From positions 1 to 5,312 of the forward strand of contig JAGVTI010000075.1 of the NCBI GenBank assembly GCA_019136935.1: a stretch of DNA of 5,312 bases, in the 5' to 3' direction. Shown in pieces: positions 1-5,312 of this stretch. The position numbers and the translations under genes were made by a program. The notes below the pieces were generated by a model. The model saw only the letters and a list, made by a program, of their open reading frames with translations. It was not told the DNA's origin and did no database searches. The DNA is from Deltaproteobacteria bacterium. GTDB lineage: Bacteria; Desulfobacterota; Syntrophia; Syntrophales; JAAYKM01. Numbering within the stretch: position 1 is the stretch's first letter; each line of letters opens with the position of its first letter.

Positions 1-87
1 CTTATCCAGTATTTTTATCGCCCTGCTTCGCCGCGGGTTGAGGATCCGCTCACATTCAATATCTTCGGTTTTTCTTGCAGTTATCAC
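1..87 (-). CDS. 5' end of an unidentified gene (29 codons, cut by window edge)
   Basis: A reading frame opens at a GTG (85-87) and stays open for 29 codons to the window edge. Its predicted start is MITARKTEDIECERILNPRR, followed by a basic helix-like stretch ending AIKILDK. The start is well supported: a GGGGAAG Shine-Dalgarno sequence (93-99) sits 5 nt upstream, and an in-frame TGA lies only five codons further up, so no other upstream start exists. It follows rsmI on the same strand with a 55-nt gap, so the two may be co-transcribed. Too little protein is visible to name a family. It is hydrophilic, with one Cys at residue 12 and no signal peptide. The existence of the gene is an inference from RBS plus open frame. 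Confidence 0.5.
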   Translation of the reverse strand, partial: MITARKTEDIECERILNPRRSRAIKILDK

Positions 88-92
88 AACTA

Positions 93-99
93 CTTCCCC
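93..99 (-). promoter_or_regulatory. Shine-Dalgarno sequence for the GTG-initiated partial gene
   Basis: The minus strand reads GGGGAAG here, 5 nt before the GTG at 85-87. This site is the main reason for calling a gene start in the last 87 bases. Confidence 0.5.
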
Positions 100-142
100 A
101 GTTCAAGGAAATATTACCCCCTTCATTCCCGCCTGGTGGACG

Positions 143-988
143 TTATTCCCCGCTCAGCCGGTGAACGGCATTATAGACGATTTTCCTGGGTACGGCCAGT
201 TCTTCCGTGATCCGGTCGATCATATCCCTTTTGGATATCCCTCCCTGCGCGGACAGAAAATCATACCTCCGCCTTATTCTTTCCTCGGTATCCGCCATGT
301 CTTCCTGGTTTCTCTTCCCGGCAATCACGAGAGTGATTTCCCCCTTGACGGCCTTTTCTTCGAAGGCCCGTATCACCTCGTCCAGCTCACCCCTGACCAC
401 CTCCTCGTAAACCTTCGTCAACTCCCTCGCCACGACGACGAAGCGGTTTCCCAAAAGTTCCCTCATGTCCTTCAGGGTGGCCGGCAGACGGTTCGGCGAC
501 TCATAGAAGATCTGTGTCCGGCTGTCTTCCAGAAGCGACAGAAGCACCGCTTTTCTCTTCCCCTTTTTCTCCGGCAGGAAACCCTGAAAGACGAAATGAT
601 CCATGGGCAGGCCCGATACGCACAGGGCCGTAATCAGGGCGGAAACACCAGGAACGGGGATGACGCCGATTCCCGCTTCGATGGCATGGCGAACCAGGAG
701 ATAACCGGGATCCGAGATGGCCGGTGTCCCCGCATCGGTCACGTAGGCGATGCTCTGCCCCTCTTTTATCTTATCGATGAGGACGGGACTTTTGGAGGAT
801 TCATTCTGCTCGTAAAGACTGGTCAGGGGTGTCCGGATATCGTAATGACCGAGCAGAATCCGCGTTCTCCGGGTGTCTTCCGCCGCGATCAGGGAGACTT
901 CCCTGAGAATCCGGATCGCCCGCAGCGTAATATCCTCGAGGTTGCCGATCGGCGTTGCCACAACGTAGAGTTTTCCCGGTTCGGACAT
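143..988 (-). CDS. rsmI: 16S rRNA (cytidine(1402)-2'-O)-methyltransferase RsmI
   Basis: RsmI is a cytoplasmic SAM-dependent enzyme that 2'-O-methylates C1402 of 16S rRNA in the decoding centre, on the 30S subunit; RsmH adds the N4 methyl to the same base. The tetrapyrrole-methylase-like fold is plain. Numbering from the second Met, one sees VATPIGNLEDITLRA (10-24), AEDTRRTRILL (36-46), the glycine-rich VTDAGTPAISDPG (83-95), PVPG (111-114), FQGFLPEKKGKR (134-145), YESPNR (162-167) and ARELTKVYEE (187-196). A C-terminal helical segment carries SKRDMIDRI (252-260). At 281 residues the length is normal for the family. Two adjacent ATG codons are possible (989-991 and 986-988). I prefer the second because GGAG at 996-999 lies 7 nt from it and only 4 nt from the first. 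A 76-nt gap separates it from the VKOR fusion gene upstream. All key motifs are intact. Confidence 0.97.
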   Translation of the reverse strand: MSEPGKLYVVATPIGNLEDITLRAIRILREVSLIAAEDTRRTRILLGHYDIRTPLTSLYEQNESSKSPVLIDKIKEGQSIAYVTDAGTPAISDPGYLLVRHAIEAGIGVIPVPGVSALITALCVSGLPMDHFVFQGFLPEKKGKRKAVLLSLLEDSRTQIFYESPNRLPATLKDMRELLGNRFVVVARELTKVYEEVVRGELDEVIRAFEEKAVKGEITLVIAGKRNQEDMADTEERIRRRYDFLSAQGGISKRDMIDRITEELAVPRKIVYNAVHRLSGE

Positions 989-995
989 CATCCAT

Positions 996-999
996 CTCC
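996..999 (-). promoter_or_regulatory. Shine-Dalgarno sequence deciding the rsmI start
   Basis: GGAG on the minus strand, 7 nt before the ATG at 986-988 and 4 nt before the ATG at 989-991. The spacing favours the second Met. An out-of-frame ATG (999-1001) overlaps the site and is not considered a start. Confidence 0.55.
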
Positions 1000-1001
1000 A
1001 T

Positions 1002-1041
1002 GACCCGAAAGGGTCTTCACCCGGGACCGATTTTCTCCGGG
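1002..1041 (-). other. Two short inverted repeats in the rsmI leader
   Basis: Within the 76-nt gap upstream of rsmI there are two possible hairpins. One is GACCC/GGGTC (1002-1006 with 1011-1015), a perfect 5-bp stem with a 4-nt loop. It ends 2 nt upstream of the GGAG Shine-Dalgarno sequence. The other is CCCGG/CCGGG (1020-1024 with 1037-1041) around a 12-nt loop. No T-run follows either on the minus strand, so neither looks like an intrinsic terminator. Chance occurrence is possible. A role in translation or mRNA stability is only a suggestion. Confidence 0.3.
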
Positions 1042-1064
1042 ATAAATCATTCCGCGTCGCTTCT

Positions 1065-2003
1065 TCATTTCAGCGTATTCAACCCTTTCAGAACCTCCGA
1101 ACGGCCGAAATACATGGTTTTCCCGCCTCTCCGGATCACCACGAGGGTCGGGGTTCCCTCCACACCGTCCTCCTTCAGATATCCGGCGGCCTCGGCGGCG
1201 CCCGCCTTCTCCGGCACATCCGTCACCTTCAATCCGGTTCCGTTCAGGTACTTTTCAAGAGCCTTTTTATCCTCGATGTTCTTTTCCGCCGCCCGGAAAA
1301 GGATTTTCCGGATCCGCAGGATTCCGTCCAGGCTTTTTTCCCGTTGCGCAAGATACAGGTAACAGGCCGTGTAAACGGGCGTATGGCGATGGATGGGGAC
1401 ATCGATGAAGGTCAGGTTGATGCGGTTACTCCTCACCAGGTCGTAGAGAATTCCTTCCGCCGCCGGTTCCACCTCACGGCACGGTCCGCAGAAATAGTCC
1501 GTATAAAGCCGGACCTTCACGTCCCCCCGCCCGAACGAGGGCAGCGCCAGGCCTTCGGATTCGATCTTAAGGGGGATGCTTCGGAAGAAAACCGCCATCA
1601 GGATAAAACCCAGCAGCATCGACAGCAGGATGAGCCTTACTTTCCGTTTATCCAGGTTGATACCGAACAGAACCACGACAATCAGCGCCAGGACCAGGCA
1701 ATAGGGACAGTAGGTTTTATGGACGACCTGGTACCCGACCAGAAATATTTCCCCGCCCACGCCCGCCGAAAGCAGAACACAGGTCAGCTCTTTCTGCCGC
1801 AGGACCAGAATCACCGTCAGAGCGGACAGATAAAGCAGGCCCCAGATCTTCAGATCGACACCGAAGACGGTCCCCGCCAGATATAAGCAGGAGGAACCGC
1901 AGGTCTGGTAAAGGATCACGACGACGATGCCCGAAACAGCCAAAAGAACATTGAGATTCCGCTTGTGATCGAGCAGGAATCGACCGGCCCCCGTTTTCTC
2001 CAT
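1065..2003 (-). CDS. VKOR-family membrane oxidoreductase fused to a periplasmic DsbA/thioredoxin-like domain
   Basis: A 312-residue fusion expected to make disulfide bonds outside the cytoplasm. In this family the VKOR part reoxidises its thioredoxin-like partner domain and passes electrons to quinone. Five hydrophobic segments are visible (about 15-33, 52-69, 73-94, 100-117, 123-140). Basic stretches at the N-terminus, near 70 and at 119-123 give an N-in, C-out topology by the positive-inside rule. This puts the loop pair C35/C39 (CGSSC) and the active-site motif CPYC (99-102) on the periplasmic side, as VKOR chemistry needs. The C-terminal domain starts near 161, has a CGPC redox motif (172-175), a helical insertion (about 178-275) typical of DsbA-like folds, and a cis-Pro loop GTPTL (283-287). 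The start ATG has AGGGG 6 nt upstream (2010-2014). It lies downstream of rarA across a 162-nt repeat-bearing gap, so it may have its own promoter, but I saw no convincing -35/-10 pair. Family assignment is firm; the substrates are unknown. Confidence 0.93.
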   Translation of the reverse strand: MEKTGAGRFLLDHKRNLNVLLAVSGIVVVILYQTCGSSCLYLAGTVFGVDLKIWGLLYLSALTVILVLRQKELTCVLLSAGVGGEIFLVGYQVVHKTYCPYCLVLALIVVVLFGINLDKRKVRLILLSMLLGFILMAVFFRSIPLKIESEGLALPSFGRGDVKVRLYTDYFCGPCREVEPAAEGILYDLVRSNRINLTFIDVPIHRHTPVYTACYLYLAQREKSLDGILRIRKILFRAAEKNIEDKKALEKYLNGTGLKVTDVPEKAGAAEAAGYLKEDGVEGTPTLVVIRRGGKTMYFGRSEVLKGLNTLK

Positions 2004-2009
2004 GACACA

Positions 2010-2014
2010 CCCCT
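2010..2014 (-). promoter_or_regulatory. Shine-Dalgarno sequence of the VKOR-thioredoxin gene
   Basis: AGGGG on the minus strand with 6-nt spacing to the ATG at 2001-2003. It fixes the start so that a short basic cytoplasmic N-terminus precedes the first membrane segment. Confidence 0.6.
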
Positions 2015-2063
2015 GTTTACGTTATCAGTTATGTTTGACGGTCTTGCAGGAAGTCCGTTTTTA

Positions 2064-2131
2064 TCATTCCGGGGAGCATGGCTGCGAAGGATCCCTCGTA
2101 ATATTGGATTCCTCGCAGCCGCCCGGGATGA
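2064..2131. repeat. Long imperfect palindrome (68 bp), probable dispersed intergenic repeat
   Basis: Two nested arm pairs surround an 11-nt centre (2095-2105). The inner arms, 2080-2094 (GGCTGCGAAGGATCC) and 2106-2120 (GGATTCCTCGCAGCC), match at 13 of 15 positions. Each mismatch becomes a G-T/U wobble on one of the two strands. The outer arms, 2064-2074 (TCATTCCGGGG) and 2121-2131 (GCCCGGGATGA), match at 9 of 11. The left side carries a 5-nt bulge (2075-2079, AGCAT). A transcript of either strand would fold into a long hairpin. No T-run directly follows on the minus strand, so a canonical terminator is unlikely. The TCATTCCGGGG...GGATTCCTCGCAGCC style resembles short palindromic repeats that I recall as scattered in deltaproteobacterial genomes. 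That resemblance is from memory and unverified. Confidence 0.65.
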
Positions 2132-2169
2132 CGAATCGGGCATTTTGCGACTTTTTACGGCTTCGTCAT
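2128..2169. repeat. Inverted repeat overlapping the rarA stop codon
   Basis: ATGACGAA (2128-2135) is perfectly repeated in inverted orientation as TTCGTCAT (2162-2169), 26 bases apart. It overlaps the right outer arm of the adjacent palindrome, and its right copy contains the rarA TGA stop (2166-2168). The interior has a GACTTTTTACGG stretch (2149-2160). The two inverted repeats together may be one mobile or REP-like unit of about 106 bp (2064-2169) lying immediately after rarA; this is inference. Confidence 0.4.
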
Positions 2170-3557
2170 GTTGACCCTTTTCCCTCGTCTTTCCGGCGCT
2201 GCGCTGCCTGACCGGATTCGGAATCTCCTTTGACCGCATCCTTCCGCCACTTCTTCAGCCGTTCCTGGATGATTTTCTCGTACCCCCTGTCCGACGGGGC
2301 ATAGAAACGCGTTCCCCGGATGCCTTCCGGCAGATAATGCTGGAACACATAGGCGCCTTCGTAATCGTGGGCGTAACGGTAATCCCGTCCGTACCCGAGA
2401 TCCTGCATCAGTTTTGTCGGGGCGTTCCGGATGTGCAGGGGAACGGGAAGGCTTCCGGTCCGGTCAATGGTCTGCCGGACATTCCCGTATGCCCGGTACA
2501 GGGCATTGCTCTTGGGCGCCGTGGCGAGGTACACCGCCGCCTGGGCCAGCAGGAGTTCTCCTTCCGGAGGTCCGACCAGTTGAAAAGCCTGCATGGCCGA
2601 CACCGCGATGACCAGGCCGTTGGGATCGGCGTTGCCCACATCTTCCGCCGCCATTCTGACCATGCGGCGGGCGATGAAAAGAGGATCCTCTCCCGCAGCC
2701 AGCATGCGTCCCAGCCAGTACAGGGAGGCATCGGGATCGCTACCCCGGAGACTCTTATGGAAGGCGGAAATCAGATTATAGTGTTCCTCCCCCGTTTTAT
2801 CGTAAAGAAAAGCCTTTCGTTCCAGGTACTTGGCGACGGTTCCCGCCGTCAGGACGCGCCCTTCGGGGCTGTCGGCGGGAACGGACATGGCCGCCGCCTC
2901 GAGATTATTGAGGGCAGCCCGCGCATCACCGTCACACCGGGACAGGATCAGATCCAGGACCCCGTCTTCTATTTCAAGGGCCTGTTTTCCCAGGCCCCGC
3001 TCCTTGTCCGTCAAGGCACGTTGAAGAATCAGCCGGAGTTCCCCGGTGGAAAAGGCGTTCAACACCATGACACGGCATCGCGACAGCAGGGGGGCGATGA
3101 TTTCAAACGACGGGTTTTCCGTCGTCGCCCCGATCAGGGTGATCAGGCCGCTTTCGACGTGGGGCAGGAAAGCGTCCTGCTGGGATTTGTTGAACCGGTG
3201 AATCTCGTCGACAAAGAGGATGGTGCGTCGGCCGTGATATTTAAGCTGGTCTTTGGCTTCCTCGACCACCGCCCGAATTTCCTTGACGCCCGACAGCACG
3301 GCCGAAAAGCGGATGAAATGCGCCTTTGTTTCCCGGGCGATCAAAAGCGCCAGGGTTGTTTTTCCCGAACCCGGCGGTCCCCAGAAAATCATGGAAAAAA
3401 GGCGGTCCTCCTCGACCGCCTGCCGGAGGAGACAGCCGTCTCCCAGCAGATGGGACTGGCCGACGTACTCCGCCAGATTCGCCGGACGCATCCGGTCCGC
3501 CAGGGGCCGGTAGGCCGGCTCCGCCCTGCCGGCGGGATCCTGTTCAAACAAATCCAT
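2166..3557 (-). CDS. rarA: Replication-associated recombination protein A (RarA/MgsA), AAA+ ATPase
   Basis: RarA is a DNA-dependent AAA+ ATPase of the clamp-loader clade, related to eukaryotic Mgs1/WRNIP1. It acts in the cytoplasm at stalled or gapped replication forks and interacts with SSB. Numbering from MDLFEQ, the motifs run in order: an N-terminal MRPANLAEYVGQSHLLG (23-39), Walker A GPPGSGKTT (60-68), Walker B ILFVDEIHRFNKSQQD (113-128), sensor 1 GATTENPSFE (143-152), arginine finger in LLSRCR (157-162) and sensor 2 GDARAALNNLE (210-220). The oligomerisation region follows, with YDKTGEEHYNLISAFHKSLRG (252-272; a family hallmark), DPDASLYWL and ARRMVRMAAEDVG. The 463-residue length is slightly long because of a charged tail after about residue 440. 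The start at 3555-3557 is preferred over the ATG at 3561-3563: GAGGA (3564-3568) is 6 nt from the former and directly abuts the latter. This Shine-Dalgarno sequence overlaps the stop codon of the upstream small gene, suggesting translational coupling. Confidence 0.96.
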   Translation of the reverse strand: MDLFEQDPAGRAEPAYRPLADRMRPANLAEYVGQSHLLGDGCLLRQAVEEDRLFSMIFWGPPGSGKTTLALLIARETKAHFIRFSAVLSGVKEIRAVVEEAKDQLKYHGRRTILFVDEIHRFNKSQQDAFLPHVESGLITLIGATTENPSFEIIAPLLSRCRVMVLNAFSTGELRLILQRALTDKERGLGKQALEIEDGVLDLILSRCDGDARAALNNLEAAAMSVPADSPEGRVLTAGTVAKYLERKAFLYDKTGEEHYNLISAFHKSLRGSDPDASLYWLGRMLAAGEDPLFIARRMVRMAAEDVGNADPNGLVIAVSAMQAFQLVGPPEGELLLAQAAVYLATAPKSNALYRAYGNVRQTIDRTGSLPVPLHIRNAPTKLMQDLGYGRDYRYAHDYEGAYVFQHYLPEGIRGTRFYAPSDRGYEKIIQERLKKWRKDAVKGDSESGQAAQRRKDEGKGST

Positions 3558-3563
3558 ACCCAT

Positions 3564-3568
3564 TCCTC
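3564..3568 (-). promoter_or_regulatory. rarA Shine-Dalgarno sequence overlapping the upstream stop codon
   Basis: GAGGA on the minus strand, 6 nt before the preferred ATG at 3555-3557. It shares bases with the TGA (3567-3569) of the 86-residue gene. A ribosome terminating there would be placed on the rarA initiation site. Confidence 0.7.
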
Positions 3569-3827
3569 AGTCCTGAACCTTCCGTGCTTTTCCGACGAGA
3601 TCGACGAGGGTTGTCAGCTTATCCTCCGGTTCCTGACGGCAGAAGAGATCCCACTGTTCGGCGGGCATCTCATCCTTCAGCCAGGTCTCCACGGGAATCA
3701 GCACACCCCAGCAGGCGATGATCCGCTGGCAGGGCATGACACCGGATTCCTGCCGGCAGTAGGAAAAAGCCACCTCGTGGCCCAGGCGCGGACAGCGGCA
3801 CTGCAACTTATCGTATTTCTCTTTCAT
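3567..3827 (-). CDS. Small cysteine-rich protein of unknown function (86 aa), coupled to rarA
   Basis: I do not recognise a characterised family. The 86-residue product starts MKEKYDKLQC and has six cysteines (10, 12, 24, 33, 39, 63). C10-x-C12, C24 and C33 could bind a metal, with C39 in the segment PCQRIIACW. The tail is acidic then basic, with no signal peptide or membrane segment, so a soluble cytoplasmic protein is expected. The open frame extends to an ATG at 3894-3896. Those extra 23 codons would be read straight through the intrinsic terminator at 3843-3892, so the internal ATG at 3825-3827 is the better start. It lacks a clear Shine-Dalgarno sequence. The stop overlaps the rarA ribosome-binding site, arguing for co-expression with rarA. 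A redox or zinc-binding accessory role is a guess from composition only. The cysteine pattern and operon position argue for a real gene. Confidence 0.72.
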   Translation of the reverse strand: MKEKYDKLQCRCPRLGHEVAFSYCRQESGVMPCQRIIACWGVLIPVETWLKDEMPAEQWDLFCRQEPEDKLTTLVDLVGKARKVQD

Positions 3828-3833
3828 GACGTA

Positions 3834-3862
3834 ACATTTGCTAAAAAAACCGAAGCCGTCAA
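3834..3862 (-). promoter_or_regulatory. Possible sigma-70-type promoter embedded in the terminator
   Basis: TTGACG (3857-3862, five of six matches to the -35 consensus) lies in the descending arm of the terminator. Seventeen bases downstream is AAATGT (3834-3839), a poor -10 match. If used, transcription would begin about 7 nt later, almost exactly at the ATG of the 86-residue gene, giving a leaderless mRNA. This fits the missing Shine-Dalgarno sequence, but the -10 box is weak, so the call is tentative. Confidence 0.25.
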
Positions 3863-3892
3863 GGGAAACTTTTGGTCCCTGTGACGGCTTCG
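3843..3892 (-). terminator. Rho-independent terminator of the trpB2-like gene
   Basis: Read on the minus strand, an 11-bp perfect stem (CGAAGCCGTCA with TGACGGCTTCG, 3882-3892 and 3851-3861) continues, after one bulged base, into a further 5 bp (AGGGA/TCCCT). A 9-nt loop (3867-3875) caps it. One base later comes a run of seven T (3843-3849). It begins 13 nt past the TGA of the trpB2-like gene. The plus strand has no T-run on its downstream side, so it acts only on minus-strand transcription. Confidence 0.92.
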
Positions 3893-3905
3893 CCATTTGC
3901 TCCCA

Positions 3906-5267
3906 TCAGGGTTTCGGAAACTCTTTTATCACACGCAGGGCGCGTTCGATCTCCTCTTCGGGAAGCTCGTACGGCGCAAGCTGACCGGACAGGAAAGCGT
4001 CATACGAAGTCAGGTCGATCAGACCATGACCGCTCCAGTTGAACAGAATAACCTTTTCTTTCCCCTCTTCCCTGGCCCGCCTGGCCTCCTCCACCACGGC
4101 GGCGATCACGTGGTTCGTTTCCGGCGCGGGAACGAATCCTTCCGTTCTCGCCCACTTTACACCGGCTTCGAAAGTTTCAAGCTGGTTGTAAGACCTCGCT
4201 TCGATCAGCCTCTCCTCCAGCAGGTGGCTGACAATGGGGGCCATGCCATGGTACCGCAATCCCCCCGCGTGAATCGGGGCGGGCACGAAATCGTGACCCA
4301 GGGTATGCATCGCCAGAAAAGGCGTCATCTGGGCAATATCGCCGAAATCATAGGCAAAGGGTCCCCGGGTCAGGCTCGGGCAGGAACTCGGTTCCGCAGC
4401 CACCACGGATACGTTTTTACCGTGGATCTTGTCCCGGACGAAGGGAAGAGAAATGCCGGCAAAATTGCTTCCGCCACCGGCACATCCCATGACCACGTCC
4501 GGATATTCTCCGATTTTCTCAAGTTGCTTCCGGGCCTCGAGTCCTCCGATCGTCTGATAGAGCAGAACATGATTCAAGACACTGCCCAGGCCGTATTTCG
4601 TATCCTCATGGGTTACGGCATCCTCGATCGCTTCACTGATGGCCATACCCAGGCTCCCCGGAGAATCCGGTGTCTCCGACAGAATTTTCCGCCCCGCCGC
4701 GGTCAGATCACTCGGACTGGGGATGCATTCCGCCCCCCAGACATTCATGAGCATGCGCCGGTAAGGCTTCTGATTGTAGCTGACCTTGACCATGTAGACC
4801 CGGCATTCAATGCCGAACATCTGACAGGCCATACTGAGAGCGCTTCCCCACTGGCCTCCGCCGGTTTCCGTGGTCATCCTCCTGGTCCCGGCAATCCGGT
4901 TGAAGTAGGCCATGGGAATCGCCGCGTTCGGCTTGTGGGAGCCGGCGGGACTCACCCCCTCGTGTTTGTAATAAATCCGGACCGGAGCGTCCAGCAGCTT
5001 TTCGAAGTTTTTTGCCCGATACAAAGGAGAAGGACGCCACAGGAGATACTTGTCCAGGACTTCATCGGGAATATCGATCCAGCGCTCCTGTGAAACCTCC
5101 TGTTCGATGATATTCATGGGAAAGATGGGGGCCAGATCATCCGGTCCGACGGGTTTACCCGTCGCCGGATGCAGGGGCGGCCGCAACGGACGGGGCAGAT
5201 CCGCCTGGATGTTGTACCATTGCCTTGGAATTTCATGATCTTCCAATAATACCTTGACTCGTTCCAT
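3906..5267 (-). CDS. trpB: TrpB2-type tryptophan synthase beta chain (PLP enzyme)
   Basis: A cytoplasmic PLP enzyme that condenses indole with L-serine to give L-tryptophan. At 453 residues, with a long N-terminal extension ([18 protein letters not shown], 17-34), it belongs to the TrpB2 subgroup, not the roughly 400-residue TrpB1 that partners TrpA. Visible motifs are RPSPLYRA (78-85), [15 protein letters not shown] (102-116) with the PLP Schiff-base lysine at K112, TETGGGQWG (133-141) with the catalytic glutamate E134, the phosphate-binding [11 protein letters not shown] (261-271), and the C-terminal [12 protein letters not shown] (408-419). The start ATG has AAGGAG 7 nt upstream. No trpA or other trp gene is present, and the terminator directly behind the gene closes the unit on its downstream side, as is common for TrpB2. 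Its usual roles are stand-alone tryptophan synthesis or salvage of free indole. One feature to note is a Gly at residue 137, where I recall Ala in most TrpB proteins (ETGAGQ). Confidence 0.95.
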   Translation of the reverse strand: MERVKVLLEDHEIPRQWYNIQADLPRPLRPPLHPATGKPVGPDDLAPIFPMNIIEQEVSQERWIDIPDEVLDKYLLWRPSPLYRAKNFEKLLDAPVRIYYKHEGVSPAGSHKPNAAIPMAYFNRIAGTRRMTTETGGGQWGSALSMACQMFGIECRVYMVKVSYNQKPYRRMLMNVWGAECIPSPSDLTAAGRKILSETPDSPGSLGMAISEAIEDAVTHEDTKYGLGSVLNHVLLYQTIGGLEARKQLEKIGEYPDVVMGCAGGGSNFAGISLPFVRDKIHGKNVSVVAAEPSSCPSLTRGPFAYDFGDIAQMTPFLAMHTLGHDFVPAPIHAGGLRYHGMAPIVSHLLEERLIEARSYNQLETFEAGVKWARTEGFVPAPETNHVIAAVVEEARRAREEGKEKVILFNWSGHGLIDLTSYDAFLSGQLAPYELPEEEIERALRVIKEFPKP

Positions 5268-5274
5268 GATTTTT

Positions 5275-5280
5275 CTCCTT
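5275..5280 (-). promoter_or_regulatory. Shine-Dalgarno sequence of the trpB2-like gene
   Basis: AAGGAG on the minus strand with 7-nt spacing to the ATG at 5265-5267. In the remaining 32 bases to the window edge I see no convincing promoter and no leader peptide, T-box or trp attenuator. The window ends too close to exclude regulation further upstream. Confidence 0.8.
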
Positions 5281-5312
5281 TGCTTTCATCCGCAATTTAG
5301 TCTTACCCGCCG

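Noticed and set aside
38..1003. A 321-codon open frame on the plus strand
   Set aside because: It is antisense to rsmI, with no coherent domain in the translation. The minus-strand frame contains every RsmI motif.
1344..1886. A 180-codon plus-strand frame opposite the VKOR fusion gene
   Set aside because: The translation is rich in Q, D, R and H without any motif, as expected for the reverse complement of a hydrophobic membrane protein gene.
2004..2165. Small gene or standard terminator between rarA and the VKOR fusion
   Set aside because: Short frames here (up to 69 codons on the plus strand) run across the palindrome and lack an RBS. The hairpin has no adjacent T-run on the minus strand.
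1916..2239. A 107-codon minus-strand frame bridging the end of rarA and the start of the VKOR gene
   Set aside because: It overlaps both genes in other frames and reads through the palindromic repeat. Its translation has no recognisable features.
2337..3884. A 515-codon open frame on the plus strand
   Set aside because: It lies antisense to rarA and the small gene, whose products carry full family motifs. The plus-strand translation has no recognisable domain, and it starts inside rarA with no sign of an RBS. It is a codon-usage shadow.
3828..3896. N-terminal extension of the small cysteine protein to an ATG at 3894-3896
   Set aside because: It would encode 23 residues entirely across the terminator hairpin and T-run. 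A GGGAG lies only 3 nt upstream, so it cannot be excluded absolutely, but the terminator explains this sequence better.
3897..5093. A 398-codon open frame on the plus strand
   Set aside because: It is antisense to the trpB2-like gene and its translation matches nothing I recognise. Lack of stops follows from GC-rich third positions of the real gene.

Overview
The window is a compact bacterial chromosomal segment. All supported genes lie on the minus strand, so transcription runs from the right end to the left end. The sequence is moderately GC-rich by eye, with Shine-Dalgarno-type starts. The gene set combines a TrpB2-type tryptophan synthase beta chain, a small cysteine-rich protein, RarA/MgsA, a VKOR-thioredoxin fusion and RsmI. 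Together with a palindromic intergenic repeat, this suggests a Desulfobacterota (deltaproteobacterial) genome, possibly near Syntrophales. That placement is inference from gene content and sequence style, not proof.

Layout in transcription order. (1) 3906-5267: trpB2-like gene with a strong RBS, closed by a textbook intrinsic terminator at 3843-3892. (2) 3567-3827: an 86-residue Cys-rich protein of unknown function that starts only 15 nt after the terminator T-run. Its stop codon lies inside the Shine-Dalgarno sequence of (3). (3) 2166-3557: rarA/mgsA, an AAA+ replication-associated recombination ATPase. (4) 2004-2165: a 162-base intergenic stretch dominated by a long imperfect palindrome, with a second inverted repeat that runs over the rarA stop codon. 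(5) 1065-2003: an integral-membrane VKOR domain fused to a periplasmic DsbA/thioredoxin-like domain. (6) 143-988: rsmI, the 16S rRNA C1402 2'-O-methyltransferase. (7) 1-87: the first 29 codons of an unidentified gene with a GTG start and a good RBS, cut by the window edge.

The genes do not form one pathway. They cover tryptophan synthesis or indole salvage, replication-fork maintenance, extracytoplasmic disulfide formation and ribosome modification. The tightest physical link is between the 86-residue gene and rarA, whose arrangement implies translational coupling. I found no CRISPR array, tRNA, rRNA, insertion sequence or phage gene. Most of the window is ordinary housekeeping. The least ordinary parts are the terminator/start junction near 3827-3892, the small cysteine protein, and the palindromic repeat at 2064-2169.
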